From positions 1,860,001-1,924,000 of the forward strand of contig NZ_CP027860.1 in the NCBI RefSeq assembly GCF_003015185.1: a stretch of 64,000 nt of DNA. Direction: 5' to 3'. The notes below the pieces were generated by a model. It saw only the letters and a program-made list of their open reading frames with translations. It ran no database searches and was not told the DNA's origin. Both the position numbers and the translations under genes were made by a program. Numbering within the stretch: the first letter of the stretch is position 1; every line of letters starts with the position of its first letter. Positions 28,620 to 38,362 of this stretch are shown piece by piece. This DNA comes from Ahniella affigens. Its GTDB lineage: Bacteria; Pseudomonadota; Gammaproteobacteria; Xanthomonadales; Ahniellaceae.

Positions 28620-29411
28620 ATGACCCGGATCATCGCCATTGCCAATCAGAAAGGCGGCGTCGGCAAGACGACCACGGCGGTGAACCTGGCGGCCGCGCTG
28701 GCGGACGCGCAGCGTAAAGTGCTGCTGATCGACCTGGACCCCCAGGGCAATGCCACGATGGCGTCGGGCGTCGATAAGTCGCAGGCAAAGCCGAATGGCT
28801 GCGAGGCCCTGCTCGAAGAGGCGACGGTCGAGGAATGCATTGTCCCGACGCAAGGTGGCTTTGATCTGATCCCGGGAAATGGCGATCTCACGGCTGCCGA
28901 AGTCAAGCTGATGGACGAAATCGCACGCGAAACGCGGCTTCGCCAAATACTCGCGCCGATTGTGGCGCGCTATCACTATGTGATCATCGACTGCCCGCCG
29001 TCGCTGAGCCTGTTGACGCTGAACGCGCTGACCGCGGCGCAGGGCGTCCTGGTTCCAATGCAGTGCGAATACTTCGCGCTTGAGGGCCTGACGGCGCTGA
29101 TGAACACGATCAAGGCAGTCAAGACACGCATCAATCCGGAGCTTGAACTTGAGGGCATTCTGCGCACCATGTACGACGTGCGCAACAACCTCGGTAACGA
29201 CGTCTCCAATCAGCTGACCAAACATTTCGGTGAGAAGGTCTACCGGACGGTAGTGCCGCGCAATGTGCGTCTGGCGGAAGCACCGTCGCACGGCCTGCCG
29301 ATTTCACAATATGACCGCGAATCGAGAGGGGCGATCGCGTATCTGGGGCTGGCGGGTGAAGTCATCCGTCGTGAACGCACCAAGGCACCGGAAAGCCCGG
29401 TCACGCCCTGA
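28620..29411 (+). CDS. parA: Chromosome partitioning ATPase ParA (Soj)
   Basis: 263 residues. The deviant Walker A motif is NQKGGVGKTTTAVNLA near residue 10, and DPQGNATMASG and VIIDCPPSLSLLTLNAL are the Walker A' and B regions. It moves ParB-parS complexes by ATP-dependent patterning on the nucleoid. parB follows 9 bases later. The usual neighbours rsmG/mnmG are not upstream; an esterase gene is. Confidence 0.96.
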   Translation: MTRIIAIANQKGGVGKTTTAVNLAAALADAQRKVLLIDLDPQGNATMASGVDKSQAKPNGCEALLEEATVEECIVPTQGGFDLIPGNGDLTAAEVKLMDEIARETRLRQILAPIVARYHYVIIDCPPSLSLLTLNALTAAQGVLVPMQCEYFALEGLTALMNTIKAVKTRINPELELEGILRTMYDVRNNLGNDVSNQLTKHFGEKVYRTVVPRNVRLAEAPSHGLPISQYDRESRGAIAYLGLAGEVIRRERTKAPESPVTP

Positions 29412-29420
29412 GGAACCTGC

Positions 29421-30308
29421 ATGTCTGTCGCAAAAAAACGCCCCGGTCTGGGCCGTGGTCTCGATGTTCTTCTCGGCATGGATTCTGGCCCGTCGGGCGA
29501 TCCTGGCCCCTCTCCTGAAGACACATTGACCGAACTCGAAATCTCGGCGATGCAGCCGGGCAAGTATCAGCCGCGTACGGGCATGGACCCAGAGCGACTG
29601 GCTGAGCTTGCCGACTCGATCAGAGCCCAGGGCATGATCCAGCCGATCGTGGTGCGCCCGATCGCAAAGAACCGCTACGAAATCATTGCCGGTGAGCGCC
29701 GCTGGCGCGCAGCGCAGCTAGCCGGACTGGAACGCGTACCCGTTGTGTTGCGTGCTGTGCCGGATCAAGCCGCGATTGCGATGGCTTTGATTGAAAACAT
29801 TCAGCGCGAGGATTTGAATCCGCTGGAAGAGGCCAACGCACTGAAGCGCCTGATCGACGAATTCGCGCTGACGCACCAGCAAGCGGCTGAAGCGGTTGGC
29901 CGATCACGTGCCGCCGTCAGCAATCTGCTTCGCCTGCTCGAACTGCCTGAAACGGTTCGGAGTCTGCTGGAAAAGCGGCGTCTGGAGATGGGGCACGCCC
30001 GGACCCTGATTACGTTGCCGACGGCACGCGCCGTGGCGCTCGCGTTGATGGCGGCTGACAGTGGTTGGTCGGTGCGCGAACTAGAAGAAAAAGTCCGTGC
30101 CGAGCAGCAACAGAATGGCGCCAAGCCGGCTGGTAATGGCAAGAGCAAGGCCAAGGCCGATCCGAACGTCACGCAGTTGGAGACCGAGCTGTCCGAACGC
30201 TTCGCGACGCGCGTCAATATTCAGCATTCGGCGAAAGGCGGCAAGATCGTGATTGCGTATCACAGCCTTGATGAGTTGGACGGATTGCTGGAACGTTTCC
30301 GGCGCTGA
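29421..30308 (+). CDS. parB: Chromosome partitioning protein ParB
   Basis: 295 residues. LGRGLDVLLG near the N-terminus is the ParA-interacting motif. The CTP-binding region contains YEIIAGERRWRAAQLAG, and the central helix-turn-helix contains THQQAAEAVGRSRAAVSNLLRLL. A C-terminal dimerisation domain ends in LLERFRR. It binds parS and loads SMC. No complete parS site was seen in this window. Confidence 0.96.
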   Translation: MSVAKKRPGLGRGLDVLLGMDSGPSGDPGPSPEDTLTELEISAMQPGKYQPRTGMDPERLAELADSIRAQGMIQPIVVRPIAKNRYEIIAGERRWRAAQLAGLERVPVVLRAVPDQAAIAMALIENIQREDLNPLEEANALKRLIDEFALTHQQAAEAVGRSRAAVSNLLRLLELPETVRSLLEKRRLEMGHARTLITLPTARAVALALMAADSGWSVRELEEKVRAEQQQNGAKPAGNGKSKAKADPNVTQLETELSERFATRVNIQHSAKGGKIVIAYHSLDELDGLLERFRR

Positions 30309-30975
30309 GGCGCTTGCTTCTGTGCGCGCTTATGGTCCTGAGGCGGATCAGCAAGTCCAATTTACCTGGACCCCAGCCGTCCAGACTTTGTGAAAACGCC
30401 GCGATCAGCCCGCCCGAACGACTGAAGCGTTCGAATGTTGGCGCCACTATGGTCGTCATGCTGGAAGCCGCGTAGCGGATTCCGGGATTCAGGGCAATCT
30501 CGCGACACGCTCGCAACGATGGCACACGGCACTCCAGATTATCGTTTGGCGCAAGATTGCCCTGGATTCCGGCTGCGCCAGGATGACGACAATCGGGTCC
30601 GCCATCGCGAGGCGCGAATGACGCCGATCGGCGATCCTCGATAATTGACTTGCCGTCGCTCCGGTTCAGGCCGGCGCCCAGGGAAATCTAGCGGCGCGCC
30701 TGCATTCAATGCGCGCCCGAATCGCATCGATCCAGCGCCATCGCTCGGCCACGCAATGCGGGCCGCAATCGCAGTCTCTTGACCAACAGGTCCCCCTGCA
30801 GCGAATCATCATCAAACGATGTGCGCGCTTCTTGGCGCACACCCTGGCGCCGACACCACAGTCCGAATAGCCTTCCACGATCGCAACGCCAGGAGGGCAG
30901 GTTGCGAGCATGCGCGCGATGGATCGCACGCACCTTCGGGCCATGGGTCCGACTCACCAATCAAGGAAGATGTTC
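30309..30975. other. 667-base intergenic region after parB
   Basis: No gene could be supported. It contains the imperfect inverted repeat described separately (30451-30590) and a GC-rich remainder. Short minus-strand open frames near 30666-30960 are Cys- and Arg-rich without a ribosome-binding site and look spurious. Confidence 0.5.
30451..30590. repeat. Imperfect long inverted repeat
   Basis: The left arm (30451-30500, GGTCGTCAT ... CAGGGCAATCT) and the right arm (30554-30590, AGATTGCCCTGGATTCCGG ... GGATGACGAC) pair imperfectly around a 53-base centre. The CCTGGATTCCGGC...GGATGACGA pattern is common among dispersed intergenic repeats of Xanthomonadales. Confidence 0.6.
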
Positions 30976-32157
30976 ATGCATGCAAGGACTATGTGTCTGG
31001 CCGTTGCGGCGTTCGCCATCGGCATGACCTGCGCGGCCGGCGCCACGTGTCAGCTCAGCGACATTCAACTCGAAGGACCGGTTGAAGGGACCCGCAAACT
31101 CGGTACCTGGTGGCCCGATCAAGGGGCGCCAGCATTTGTGATGACGAACGATTTGAACCTAAACCCGCAGCATTCAGTGCTTTCTTGCGCCGACGCTGAG
31201 TGCGACGTTCAGAATCTGGACGCGCTCGATATCGCAGCGCTTGGCGCCTCAGCACCAGCTGCCTTTGCCGACCCAGTCACGGCGCAGCCAAGCATCGTCG
31301 CAGCACATCCGACCGGTCTGGTGCTCTATCGGTGCAACGACGTATCGTGCACGACTAGGCAAATCATCGCGCTGCCCAATACGCAGGGCGTCGTCCTGCA
31401 CAGCAATGTGGTTCGCTTCGGTGCAAATGACTGGGCAGTGGCGTACATCGATGCGCCGACGGAACAAGGGCATCTTCGGCTGCTGCATTGCCAGAACGCG
31501 GATTGCTCGGCGTCGGCGACGCGTATCATCTTCAACCAGTTTGATCACGCAATGCACCAGATTCGTGACGTGCACCTCGCCCGGGCGAACGACGGCGGGA
31601 TTCAGGTGGCGAGCCTCGATGTGGCATTGACTGCCAACCCGGTCATTGGCGTTCGCATGAGTTACTGCCAGACGGCCGAATGCGTGACGCCTATGCACCG
31701 CATGTTTGCCTTGGGTCCGCCGACGCCCGATCTGGATCATCTCGCACTCGCGCTGCGGCCCGACGGTCGTCCGTTGGTACTGATCCCCCGACGCGATGAT
31801 CCGGTGTTGCTGGATTGCGGGGATCGCCTCTGCTTCTCGTCCCATCCGTTGCGACCATTGCCAAGCGACACGAACGACTGGTACGCGGGCTTGGTGCTCG
31901 ATTCTGAAAATCGCCCAATCATCGGCCATATCCGCGGCAACGAAGCGGGCTTTCTGCAATGCCTGGATTCGCAGTGCGACAGCAGTGTGTCGAATCGGAT
32001 CCCGCTGTCGCTGTCGTCGCCGCTTGCGGCGACACTGAGCCAGAACACTCATGGCGACTTGGTACTCAGCCACATCGATCGTGAGGAGGGCGTCCCCCAT
32101 GCGACTCGTTGTGTGTCGACGGTGCTGTTTGCCACCGATTTTGAAGCCGACGACTGA
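30976..32157 (+). CDS. Secreted protein with six C-x4-C repeats
   Basis: 393 residues, not recognised as a named family. The start ATG at 30976 has AAGGA about 9 bases upstream and gives a signal peptide (cleavage near AAGA|TCQL). Six cysteine pairs, all C-x4-C, occur at 71/76, 120/125, 172/177, 231/236, 281/286 and 329/334, spaced 48-59 residues, each after a hydrophobic strand (LSC, YRC, LHC, SYC, LDC, LQC). This regularity suggests six beta-blades, each closed by a disulfide. The C-terminus, VLFATDFEADD, resembles the tails of two other secreted-protein genes in the window. It stands alone on its strand with large gaps upstream. Confidence 0.8.
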   Translation: MHARTMCLAVAAFAIGMTCAAGATCQLSDIQLEGPVEGTRKLGTWWPDQGAPAFVMTNDLNLNPQHSVLSCADAECDVQNLDALDIAALGASAPAAFADPVTAQPSIVAAHPTGLVLYRCNDVSCTTRQIIALPNTQGVVLHSNVVRFGANDWAVAYIDAPTEQGHLRLLHCQNADCSASATRIIFNQFDHAMHQIRDVHLARANDGGIQVASLDVALTANPVIGVRMSYCQTAECVTPMHRMFALGPPTPDLDHLALALRPDGRPLVLIPRRDDPVLLDCGDRLCFSSHPLRPLPSDTNDWYAGLVLDSENRPIIGHIRGNEAGFLQCLDSQCDSSVSNRIPLSLSSPLAATLSQNTHGDLVLSHIDREEGVPHATRCVSTVLFATDFEADD

Positions 32158-32248
32158 CCGCTCCGGCCCGCGCACTGAATTCACGCATCGACCGACGAGA
32201 CGCCGCCGGCCCCGCTTCGCTAAGATCGCTTGGCACGGAGGCAAATCG

Positions 32249-32701
32249 ATGGCGGACGACAAGATCATACTGGGCTGGCGCGAATGGGTGGGATTGCCAG
32301 CATTGGAACTGGAACAAATACGCGCCAAGCTCGACACCGGTGCGCGTTCCTCCTCGCTGCATGTGGAGCAGTCGGAGGAGTATGTCGAGGCCGGTGTGCT
32401 GTGGGTGCGCTTTGCGATCGACCCAGTAGCCAAGCGTGACCGCACGCGGACTTGGTTTGCAGCGCCGATTCTCGACAAGCGCGAGGTGACCGACTCGGGC
32501 GGCAATCGGACGTTGCGGCCGTTCATCAAGACGCCGATCTGTATTGCCGGCCAAACGTACGAGATTGAAATCAATTTGACTAATCGACGTGAGATGCTGT
32601 TTCCGATGTTATTGGGCCGGACGGCATTGGTCCCGCGAATCATGGTGGACCCGGCGCTGTCCTACACTCTCGGCAACTTTGATCCGGAAGCAATGGCATG
32701 A
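32249..32701 (+). CDS. RimK-associated ATP-dependent zinc protease family protein (PF05618)
   Basis: 150 residues. [11 protein letters not shown], the [13 protein letters not shown] motif (aspartyl-protease-like DTGA) and [13 protein letters not shown] are characteristic of the small putative zinc protease usually coded beside rimK. GGAGG precedes the ATG by 8 bases. Its stop overlaps the rimK start (ATGA), so the two are translationally coupled. Probably acts on glutamylated proteins or on RimK products; this is unproven. Confidence 0.87.
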   Translation: MADDKIILGWREWVGLPALELEQIRAKLDTGARSSSLHVEQSEEYVEAGVLWVRFAIDPVAKRDRTRTWFAAPILDKREVTDSGGNRTLRPFIKTPICIAGQTYEIEINLTNRREMLFPMLLGRTALVPRIMVDPALSYTLGNFDPEAMA

Positions 32702-33747
32702 AGATCGCGATTTTGTCCCGGAACAGCAAGCTCTATTCGACGCAACGTTTGGTGGAGGCCGCGCGCGCGCGCGGCCACCGTGTGCGTGTGCTCGACCCTT
32801 TGCGTTGTTACCTGTGTATTGAGCCTGGCAAGTTCGCGATTCACTACAAGGGCAAGGATCTGCCGCATTTTGATGCGGTCATTCCGCGTATCGGTGCGTC
32901 GGTCACGCGCTATGGTTCGGCCGTGCTCAGACAGTTTGAAATGATGAAGGTGTTTACACCCAATCGTTCGGAATCGGTACTGAAAGCGCGCGACAAGCTG
33001 AAGTGTCTGCAATTGCTGGCCGAACAGCAGATCGGTTTGCCGAAAACCGTATTTGGTGACAATCCGGACGACACGAGCGATTTGATGTCGATGCTGGGCA
33101 AACCGCCGCATGTGATCAAGCTCGTCGAGGGCTCGCAAGGGCAGGGGGTCGTGCTGGCAGAGAAAATGAGCGCTTCGCGGAGTGTCATCGAAGCCTTTCG
33201 CGGTCTTTATGCAAATTTCATTGTGCAAGAGTTCATTGGCGAAGCCAAAGGCGCCGATGTGCGCTGTTTCGTGGTGGGTGGGAAAGTCGTTGCGGCCATG
33301 CGTCGGCAGGCAAAGGCCGGTGAGTTCCGGTCCAATCTCCATCGCGGCGGCTATGCCGAGTCGACCACGCTGACCGTTGCCGAGCATGAAGCCGCCATTC
33401 GGGCGGCGGCGGTGATGGGATTGGGCGTTGCCGGTGTGGATTTGTTGCGCTCCAGACGCGGCCCATTGGTGCTCGAAGTCAATTCGTCGCCGGGTCTGGA
33501 GGGAATCGAGAAAGCCACGGGCGTCGATGTCGCGGGTTGTATCATCGAGTATCTGGAAGCGCGCCAAAAACGGAGCCAAGCTGCTGCCAAGCGAAGATCG
33601 GCGGCGCGCGATGCCGAAGCGGCGCAGGAACAGGTGCAAGCCAAAGCGCGGTTGCAGCAGGCAAAGTCCGGCAAGCGGAAGTCAGGCAAAGCCAACGCAG
33701 GCAACGCAAAGCCGCGGCGACGCCAACGCGCCGGCGCACTCCAGTGA
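32698..33747 (+). CDS. rimK: RimK: ribosomal protein S6 alpha-L-glutamate ligase, with basic C-terminal extension
   Basis: 349 residues, about 49 longer than E. coli Rim[22 protein letters not shown] opens the pre-ATP-grasp domain; the ATP-grasp fold has [24 protein letters not shown] and [14 protein letters not shown]. It adds glutamates to the C-terminus of uS2/bS6-type substrates using ATP. The extra tail (about 300-349) is rich in Lys, Arg, Ala and Gln and looks disordered; its role is unknown. It overlaps neighbours on both sides. Confidence 0.94.
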   Translation: MKIAILSRNSKLYSTQRLVEAARARGHRVRVLDPLRCYLCIEPGKFAIHYKGKDLPHFDAVIPRIGASVTRYGSAVLRQFEMMKVFTPNRSESVLKARDKLKCLQLLAEQQIGLPKTVFGDNPDDTSDLMSMLGKPPHVIKLVEGSQGQGVVLAEKMSASRSVIEAFRGLYANFIVQEFIGEAKGADVRCFVVGGKVVAAMRRQAKAGEFRSNLHRGGYAESTTLTVAEHEAAIRAAAVMGLGVAGVDLLRSRRGPLVLEVNSSPGLEGIEKATGVDVAGCIIEYLEARQKRSQAAAKRRSAARDAEAAQEQVQAKARLQQAKSGKRKSGKANAGNAKPRRRQRAGALQ

Positions 33748-34430
33748 CAGCCACGCCATCGCCCCAATGGCAACGTTGGCTGGGTCTGGCGGCGCTGAGT
33801 CTCCTACTGATCGGGCTGTGGCAAGTACCCTGGCTTGGATGGCTGGTTTACCCATTTCGGGTCTTTGGCACGTTTGTGCATGAACTCAGCCATGGCATGA
33901 CGGCGATTGCAACCGGCGGCACCTTCCTGCGGTTTCAGGTGTCGTCCGATCTGTCGGGGGTCGCCCAGTCATCCGGCGGAGTGCGGATGCTGATAGCCAG
34001 CGCCGGCTATGTTGGCAGCGCGGTGTTCGGCGGCGTCTTGCTCCTGATCAATGCGCGCGGCGTTCGCGCGCGCTGGTTGCTCGCCGCGATGGGCCTGATC
34101 CTGGCCTTGCTGGCGGTTCTGTTTCTGCGCAACGCGTTTGGTTGGCTCGCTGCAGGGGTGCTGAGCGCCGGCTTGCTGGGCGCCGCGTGGCGGCTCTCTG
34201 AACGGTGGCAGCAATGGCTGTTTGATCTGCTCGCCTTGCAATTGGTTCTGGACGGCTATTCGAGCCTATGGACCGTCTGGCAACTTTCAGGAGACGCCAG
34301 TGTCGCGACCGATGCACAATCGATGGCGAACCTGACGTGGTTGCCGGCCTGGTCCTGGGCGGTCATTTGGGCGCTGTTTTCAACGATCGTGCTGGTCTTC
34401 TGCGTCCGCGCTTCCATTCGGCGCGCGTGA
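33744..34430 (+). CDS. M50B-like membrane protein with HELSH motif
   Basis: 228 residues from a GTG that overlaps the rimK stop (GTGA). Hydrophobic helices start at about 13-35; [11 protein letters not shown] places HExxH-type zinc ligands at His46, Glu47 and His50, as in peptidase M50B-like proteins (PF13398). About six transmembrane segments are visible, but the second M50 motif (Asp of the NPDG type) was not found, so it may be a non-proteolytic relative. The coupling to rimK suggests a shared function. Confidence 0.8.
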   Translation: MTATPSPQWQRWLGLAALSLLLIGLWQVPWLGWLVYPFRVFGTFVHELSHGMTAIATGGTFLRFQVSSDLSGVAQSSGGVRMLIASAGYVGSAVFGGVLLLINARGVRARWLLAAMGLILALLAVLFLRNAFGWLAAGVLSAGLLGAAWRLSERWQQWLFDLLALQLVLDGYSSLWTVWQLSGDASVATDAQSMANLTWLPAWSWAVIWALFSTIVLVFCVRASIRRA

Positions 34431-34528
34431 CATCGGGTGTCGCGACCGGCCCGTGCGGGGCGGGGCGATGTTCCGGCTCGTCGGCGGCAGCTTTTGTGGC
34501 AGAAAATCGCTTCAAGATCCTCACAAGC

Positions 34529-34557
34529 CCTTGATTCCGTAGTCACCGCCCCAATCT
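34529..34557 (+). promoter_or_regulatory. Candidate sigma-32 promoter of grpE
   Basis: CCTTGATT (34529-34536), a 12-base spacer and CCCCAATCT (34549-34557) approximate the heat-shock consensus CTTGAAA / CCCCATNT. It ends about 30 bases before the grpE ATG. Confidence 0.5.
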
Positions 34558-34587
34558 GCGCCGGGTTTGGAACTTTTGGAGACTCCC

Positions 34588-35109
34588 ATGACGCAGACCG
34601 CCCCCGAGGGCCAGGCATTCGACGGCGACCCGAACGGCGCCGAGTCGGAGCTGGACCAGCTTCGCAATCAATTGCAGACCGCCAAGGAAGACCAGATTCG
34701 GCTTTTGGCCGAGATGGACAACCAGCGCAAGCGTGCGGCCCGCGAGGCCGAGCAGGCCCGCAAGTTTGCCGGTGAGCGCCTGCTTGGCGACATCCTGCCG
34801 GTGCTGGACAGCCTGGAAGCCGGTCTGGCCCAAGCCAGCGCCGACCCGAGCAAGCTGCGCCCGGGCATGGAGCTGACGCTGAAAGTGCTGCAAAAAGCTG
34901 TTGAGAACAACGGCATGCAGACCATCAATCCGGTTGGCGAGGCGTTCAACGCTGAATTGCACCAGGCCATGGCCATGCTGCCGACCAGTCAGCACGAGGC
35001 GGGGACGGTGGTGAATGTGATGCAGAAGGGCTACACCCTGAACGGGCGCTTGCTGCGTCCGGCCATGGTGACGGTGGCCGAACCACTCCCACCGCCTGAA
35101 GATGCCTGA
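34588..35109 (+). CDS. grpE: Nucleotide exchange factor GrpE
   Basis: 173 residues from MTQTAPEGQA, with GGAG 7 bases upstream. A long N-terminal coiled coil (ELDQLRNQLQTAKEDQIRLLAEMDNQRKR...) precedes the C-terminal beta domain with GEAFNAELHQAMAML and VMQKGYTLNGRLLRPAMV. It releases ADP from DnaK. hrcA, often upstream of grpE in other groups, is absent. Confidence 0.95.
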   Translation: MTQTAPEGQAFDGDPNGAESELDQLRNQLQTAKEDQIRLLAEMDNQRKRAAREAEQARKFAGERLLGDILPVLDSLEAGLAQASADPSKLRPGMELTLKVLQKAVENNGMQTINPVGEAFNAELHQAMAMLPTSQHEAGTVVNVMQKGYTLNGRLLRPAMVTVAEPLPPPEDA

Positions 35110-35128
35110 ACAAAAGTTTGTTCGGCGC

Positions 35129-35156
35129 CTTGAAAAGCATTTCACGAAACCATAAC
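35129..35156 (+). promoter_or_regulatory. Candidate sigma-32 promoter of dnaK
   Basis: A perfect CTTGAAA -35 element (35129-35135), 14 bases of spacer, and ACCATAAC (35149-35156) in place of CCCCATNT, within the 94-base grpE-dnaK gap. The -35 is consensus; the -10 is partial. Confidence 0.55.
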
Positions 35157-35203
35157 TCCGTACCAGTCGGCCAAACGGCCAAAATATTTGAAGGGGATTT
35201 CCC

Positions 35204-37135
35204 ATGGGCAAGATCATCGGTATCGATTTGGGCACCACCAACTCCTGCGTCGCCATTATCGACGGCGGTCAGGTGCGGGTGATCGAAAACTCGGAAGGTG
35301 ACCGCACGACGCCTTCCATCATCGGTTTCACCAAAGACGGTGAAGTCATTGTCGGTGCCTCGGCCAAACGCCAGGCGGTGACCAATCCGAAGAACACGTT
35401 CTATGCGGTGAAGCGCCTGATCGGCCGCAAATTCACCGACGCTGAGGTGAAGAAGGACATCGACTTGGTGCCCTACGGCATCATCGCCCATGAAAACGGC
35501 GACGCCTGGGTGTCGACGAGCGACGGCAAGCGCATGGCGCCGCCGGAAATCTCGGCCAAGGTGCTGATGAAGATGAAGAAGACCGCCGAGGACTTCCTGG
35601 GCGAGCCGGTCACCGAGGCCGTGATCACGGTGCCAGCGTACTTCAACGACAGCCAGCGCCAGGCGACCAAGGACGCGGGCCGCATTGCCGGTCTCGAAGT
35701 CAAGCGCATCATCAACGAACCAACGGCCGCAGCGCTTGCTTACGGCCTCGACAAGTCGGGCGGCAAGGATCGCAAGATCGCGGTGTACGACCTCGGCGGC
35801 GGTACGTTTGACGTGTCGATCATCGAAATCGCAGAGATCGATGGCGAGAAGCAGTTCGAAGTGTTGGCGACGAACGGCGACACGTTCCTCGGTGGTGAGG
35901 ACTTCGACAAGCGCATCATCGACTATGTGCTCGACGAGTTCGAGAAGCAGCATGGCGTGGATCTGCGGAAGAACGCGATCGCACTTCAGCGCATCAAGTC
36001 GGCTGCCGAGCGCGCCAAGATCGAGCTGAGCTCGCGCGCGCAGACCGACATCAACGAACCGTTCATTACGCAAGTCGACGGCAACCCGGTGCATCTCGAA
36101 ATGCGCCTGACGCGCGCCAAGCTCGAAGCGCTGGTGGAAGACTTGATCAAGAAGACGATCGAGCCGTGCCGCATCGCGTTGAACGACGCCAAGCTGAAGC
36201 CGTCCGACATCCATGAAGTGATCCTGGTCGGCGGTATGACCCGCATGCCCAAGGTGGTGCAGGCGGTCGCTGAATTCTTTGGCAAAGAGCCGCGCAAGGA
36301 CGTCAACCCGGACGAAGCGGTGGCTATTGGTGCAGCGATTCAGGCCGGCGTGCTGACCGGTGCGGTCAAAGACGTGCTGCTGCTCGATGTGACCCCACTG
36401 TCGCTCGGTATCGAAACGATGGGTGGCGTGTTTACGCGTTTGATCGAGAAGAACACGACGATCCCGACCAAGGCGTCGCAGGTGTTCTCGACCGCCGACG
36501 ACAACCAGCAGGCGGTGACCGTGCATGTGCTGCAGGGTGAGCGCGATCAGGCCCGCTTCAACAAGTCGCTGGCCAAGTTCGACCTCGCGGGCATCGACGC
36601 CGCCCCGCGCGGTATGCCACAGATCGAAGTCACGTTCGACATCGATGCGAACGGTATCCTGCACGTGTCCGCCAAAGACAAGAAGACGGGCAAGGAACAG
36701 CGCATCGAAATCAAGGCGGGTTCGGGCTTGTCGGATGACGAAATCCAGCGGATGGTTCGCGAAGCCGAAGCGGCCCGCGACGAAGACCAGAAGTTCAAGG
36801 AACTGGCGGAGACCAAGAACAAGGCCGACGGCCTGGTGCATCAGGTTCGCTCGATGCTGAAGGAGCATGGCGGCAAGGTGCCGGGCGAGCAGGTTGGCCC
36901 GATCGAAGATGCAGTCAAGGACTTGGAAGGCGTCATGAAGGGCGACGACAAGGCCAAGATCGAATCGAAGATCGCGGCGCTGGAGCAAGCTGCACAATCG
37001 CTTGCGGCAGCGGCATCGGCCGGTGCGCAGTCGGGTGGCCCGGGTCCAGGCTTCAATCCGGGTGCAGGTGCGGCCGGCGGCAAAGGCGACGACGTGGTCG
37101 ACGCCGAGTTCACCGAGGTCAAGAACGACAAGTAA
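35204..37135 (+). CDS. dnaK: Chaperone DnaK (Hsp70)
   Basis: 643 residues. The N-terminal ATPase begins [17 protein letters not shown], with [15 protein letters not shown] and the [12 protein letters not shown] signatures. The substrate-binding domain starts near 390 ([14 protein letters not shown]), and the helical lid ends in a Gly/Ala-rich tail and [11 protein letters not shown], the conserved C-terminal GrpE/DnaJ-cycle motif. Central heat-shock chaperone. Confidence 0.98.
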   Translation: MGKIIGIDLGTTNSCVAIIDGGQVRVIENSEGDRTTPSIIGFTKDGEVIVGASAKRQAVTNPKNTFYAVKRLIGRKFTDAEVKKDIDLVPYGIIAHENGDAWVSTSDGKRMAPPEISAKVLMKMKKTAEDFLGEPVTEAVITVPAYFNDSQRQATKDAGRIAGLEVKRIINEPTAAALAYGLDKSGGKDRKIAVYDLGGGTFDVSIIEIAEIDGEKQFEVLATNGDTFLGGEDFDKRIIDYVLDEFEKQHGVDLRKNAIALQRIKSAAERAKIELSSRAQTDINEPFITQVDGNPVHLEMRLTRAKLEALVEDLIKKTIEPCRIALNDAKLKPSDIHEVILVGGMTRMPKVVQAVAEFFGKEPRKDVNPDEAVAIGAAIQAGVLTGAVKDVLLLDVTPLSLGIETMGGVFTRLIEKNTTIPTKASQVFSTADDNQQAVTVHVLQGERDQARFNKSLAKFDLAGIDAAPRGMPQIEVTFDIDANGILHVSAKDKKTGKEQRIEIKAGSGLSDDEIQRMVREAEAARDEDQKFKELAETKNKADGLVHQVRSMLKEHGGKVPGEQVGPIEDAVKDLEGVMKGDDKAKIESKIAALEQAAQSLAAAASAGAQSGGPGPGFNPGAGAAGGKGDDVVDAEFTEVKNDK

Positions 37136-37157
37136 GTCGACACCATCGACACTCAAC

Positions 37158-37193
37158 AACCCGGGACGCGCAGGCGTTCCGGGTTCGTTGTTT
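37158..37193 (+). terminator. Terminator or attenuator hairpin between dnaK and dnaJ
   Basis: A 12-bp stem (AACCCGGGACGC with GCGTTCCGGGTT, one G-U) with a GCAG tetraloop followed by CGTTGTTT, 22 bases after the dnaK stop. It could reduce dnaJ transcription relative to dnaK or stabilise the dnaK message end. Confidence 0.7.
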
Positions 37194-37227
37194 CCAAAGC
37201 CACCGATTTGCAAGGTAGTCTGGCACC

Positions 37228-38343
37228 ATGAGCAAGCGCGATTATTACGAAGTACTGGGTGTTGAGAAGAACGCCTCCGAGGACGACATCAAGAAGTCGT
37301 ACCGCCGTTTGGCGATGAAGTTCCACCCGGATCGCAATGATGGCGACAAGGAAGCCGAGGCCAAGTTCAAAGAGGTCAAGGAAGCCTACGAAGTGCTGTC
37401 CGATGGCGACAAGCGCGCCGCATACGACCGCCATGGCCATGCCGCGTTCGAGGCGGGCATGGGTGGACGTGGTGGACCGGGATTCAACGATGTCGGTGAT
37501 ATTTTCGGTGACATCTTTGGCGATATTTTCGGTGGTGGTCGTCGGCGCGCGCAGCGTGGTCAAGACCTGCGCTATGTGATGGAGCTCGATCTGGAAGAGG
37601 CCGTATTTGGCGTCCAGAAAGAATTCGAGATTCCCACCGCGGTGGCGTGTGAACCGTGCAAGGGCTCGGGATCTGAGGACGGCAAGTCCAGTGCCTGTCA
37701 GACCTGTCGCGGTCGGGGTCGCGTGGCGATGGCGCGGGGCATTTTCCATGTCGAGCAAACGTGCCCGCATTGCAATGGCGCCGGCAAGAAGATCGAGAAC
37801 CCGTGCAAGACTTGTCGCGGCCATGGTCTCGTGCAAAAAAACAAGACGCTGTCGGTCAAGATTCCTGCTGGCGTCGATACGGGTGACCGGATTCGCCTGA
37901 CCGGCGAAGGCGAGGCGGGTGCCAATGGTGTGCCGGCCGGCGATCTATACGTCGAGGTCAATGTTCGCGAGCACAAGATTTTCGAGCGGCGCGAGAACGA
38001 TCTCTACTGCGAAGTGCCGATCCGCTTCTCGCAAGCGGCGCTCGGTGGCGATGTCGTGATTCCGACGCTCGATGGCGAAGCGATCATCAAGGTCCCGTCC
38101 GAGACGCAGACCGGCAAGCTGTTCAAACTGCGCGGCAAAGGTGTGAAGTCGGTGCGGAGCAATCATGTCGGCGATTTGCTGTGCCGCGTCGTCGTGGAAA
38201 CGCCCGTGCGCCTGACGAAGCGTCAGAAAGAGCTGATGCAGGAATTCGAATCGACCTTTCATGAGGACGGTCGCGACCACACGCCACGGCAATCATCGTG
38301 GCTCGATGGCGTAAAGTCATTTTGGGATCGCATGACGTCTTGA
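37228..38343 (+). CDS. dnaJ: Chaperone DnaJ (Hsp40)
   Basis: 371 residues. J-domain with HPD at 33-35 ([10 protein letters not shown]), a Gly/Phe-rich linker (about 75-105), four CxxCxGxG zinc repeats ([32 protein letters not shown]) and the C-terminal substrate-binding domains. It delivers clients to DnaK and stimulates its ATPase. It is convergent with the deacetylase gene, 19 bases apart. Confidence 0.97.
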   Translation: MSKRDYYEVLGVEKNASEDDIKKSYRRLAMKFHPDRNDGDKEAEAKFKEVKEAYEVLSDGDKRAAYDRHGHAAFEAGMGGRGGPGFNDVGDIFGDIFGDIFGGGRRRAQRGQDLRYVMELDLEEAVFGVQKEFEIPTAVACEPCKGSGSEDGKSSACQTCRGRGRVAMARGIFHVEQTCPHCNGAGKKIENPCKTCRGHGLVQKNKTLSVKIPAGVDTGDRIRLTGEGEAGANGVPAGDLYVEVNVREHKIFERRENDLYCEVPIRFSQAALGGDVVIPTLDGEAIIKVPSETQTGKLFKLRGKGVKSVRSNHVGDLLCRVVVETPVRLTKRQKELMQEFESTFHEDGRDHTPRQSSWLDGVKSFWDRMTS

Positions 38344-38362
38344 TGATCGGCCGCCTGGTCGG

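Noticed and set aside
30666-30960. Cys-rich minus-strand open frames in the gap after parB
   Set aside because: No ribosome-binding site, overlapping frames of similar length and Arg-rich composition suggest chance.
34946-37213. A 755-codon open frame antisense to dnaK
   Set aside because: It is the mirror of a highly expressed GC-rich gene; its translation is Arg/His/Leu-rich, has no family pattern and no ribosome-binding site.
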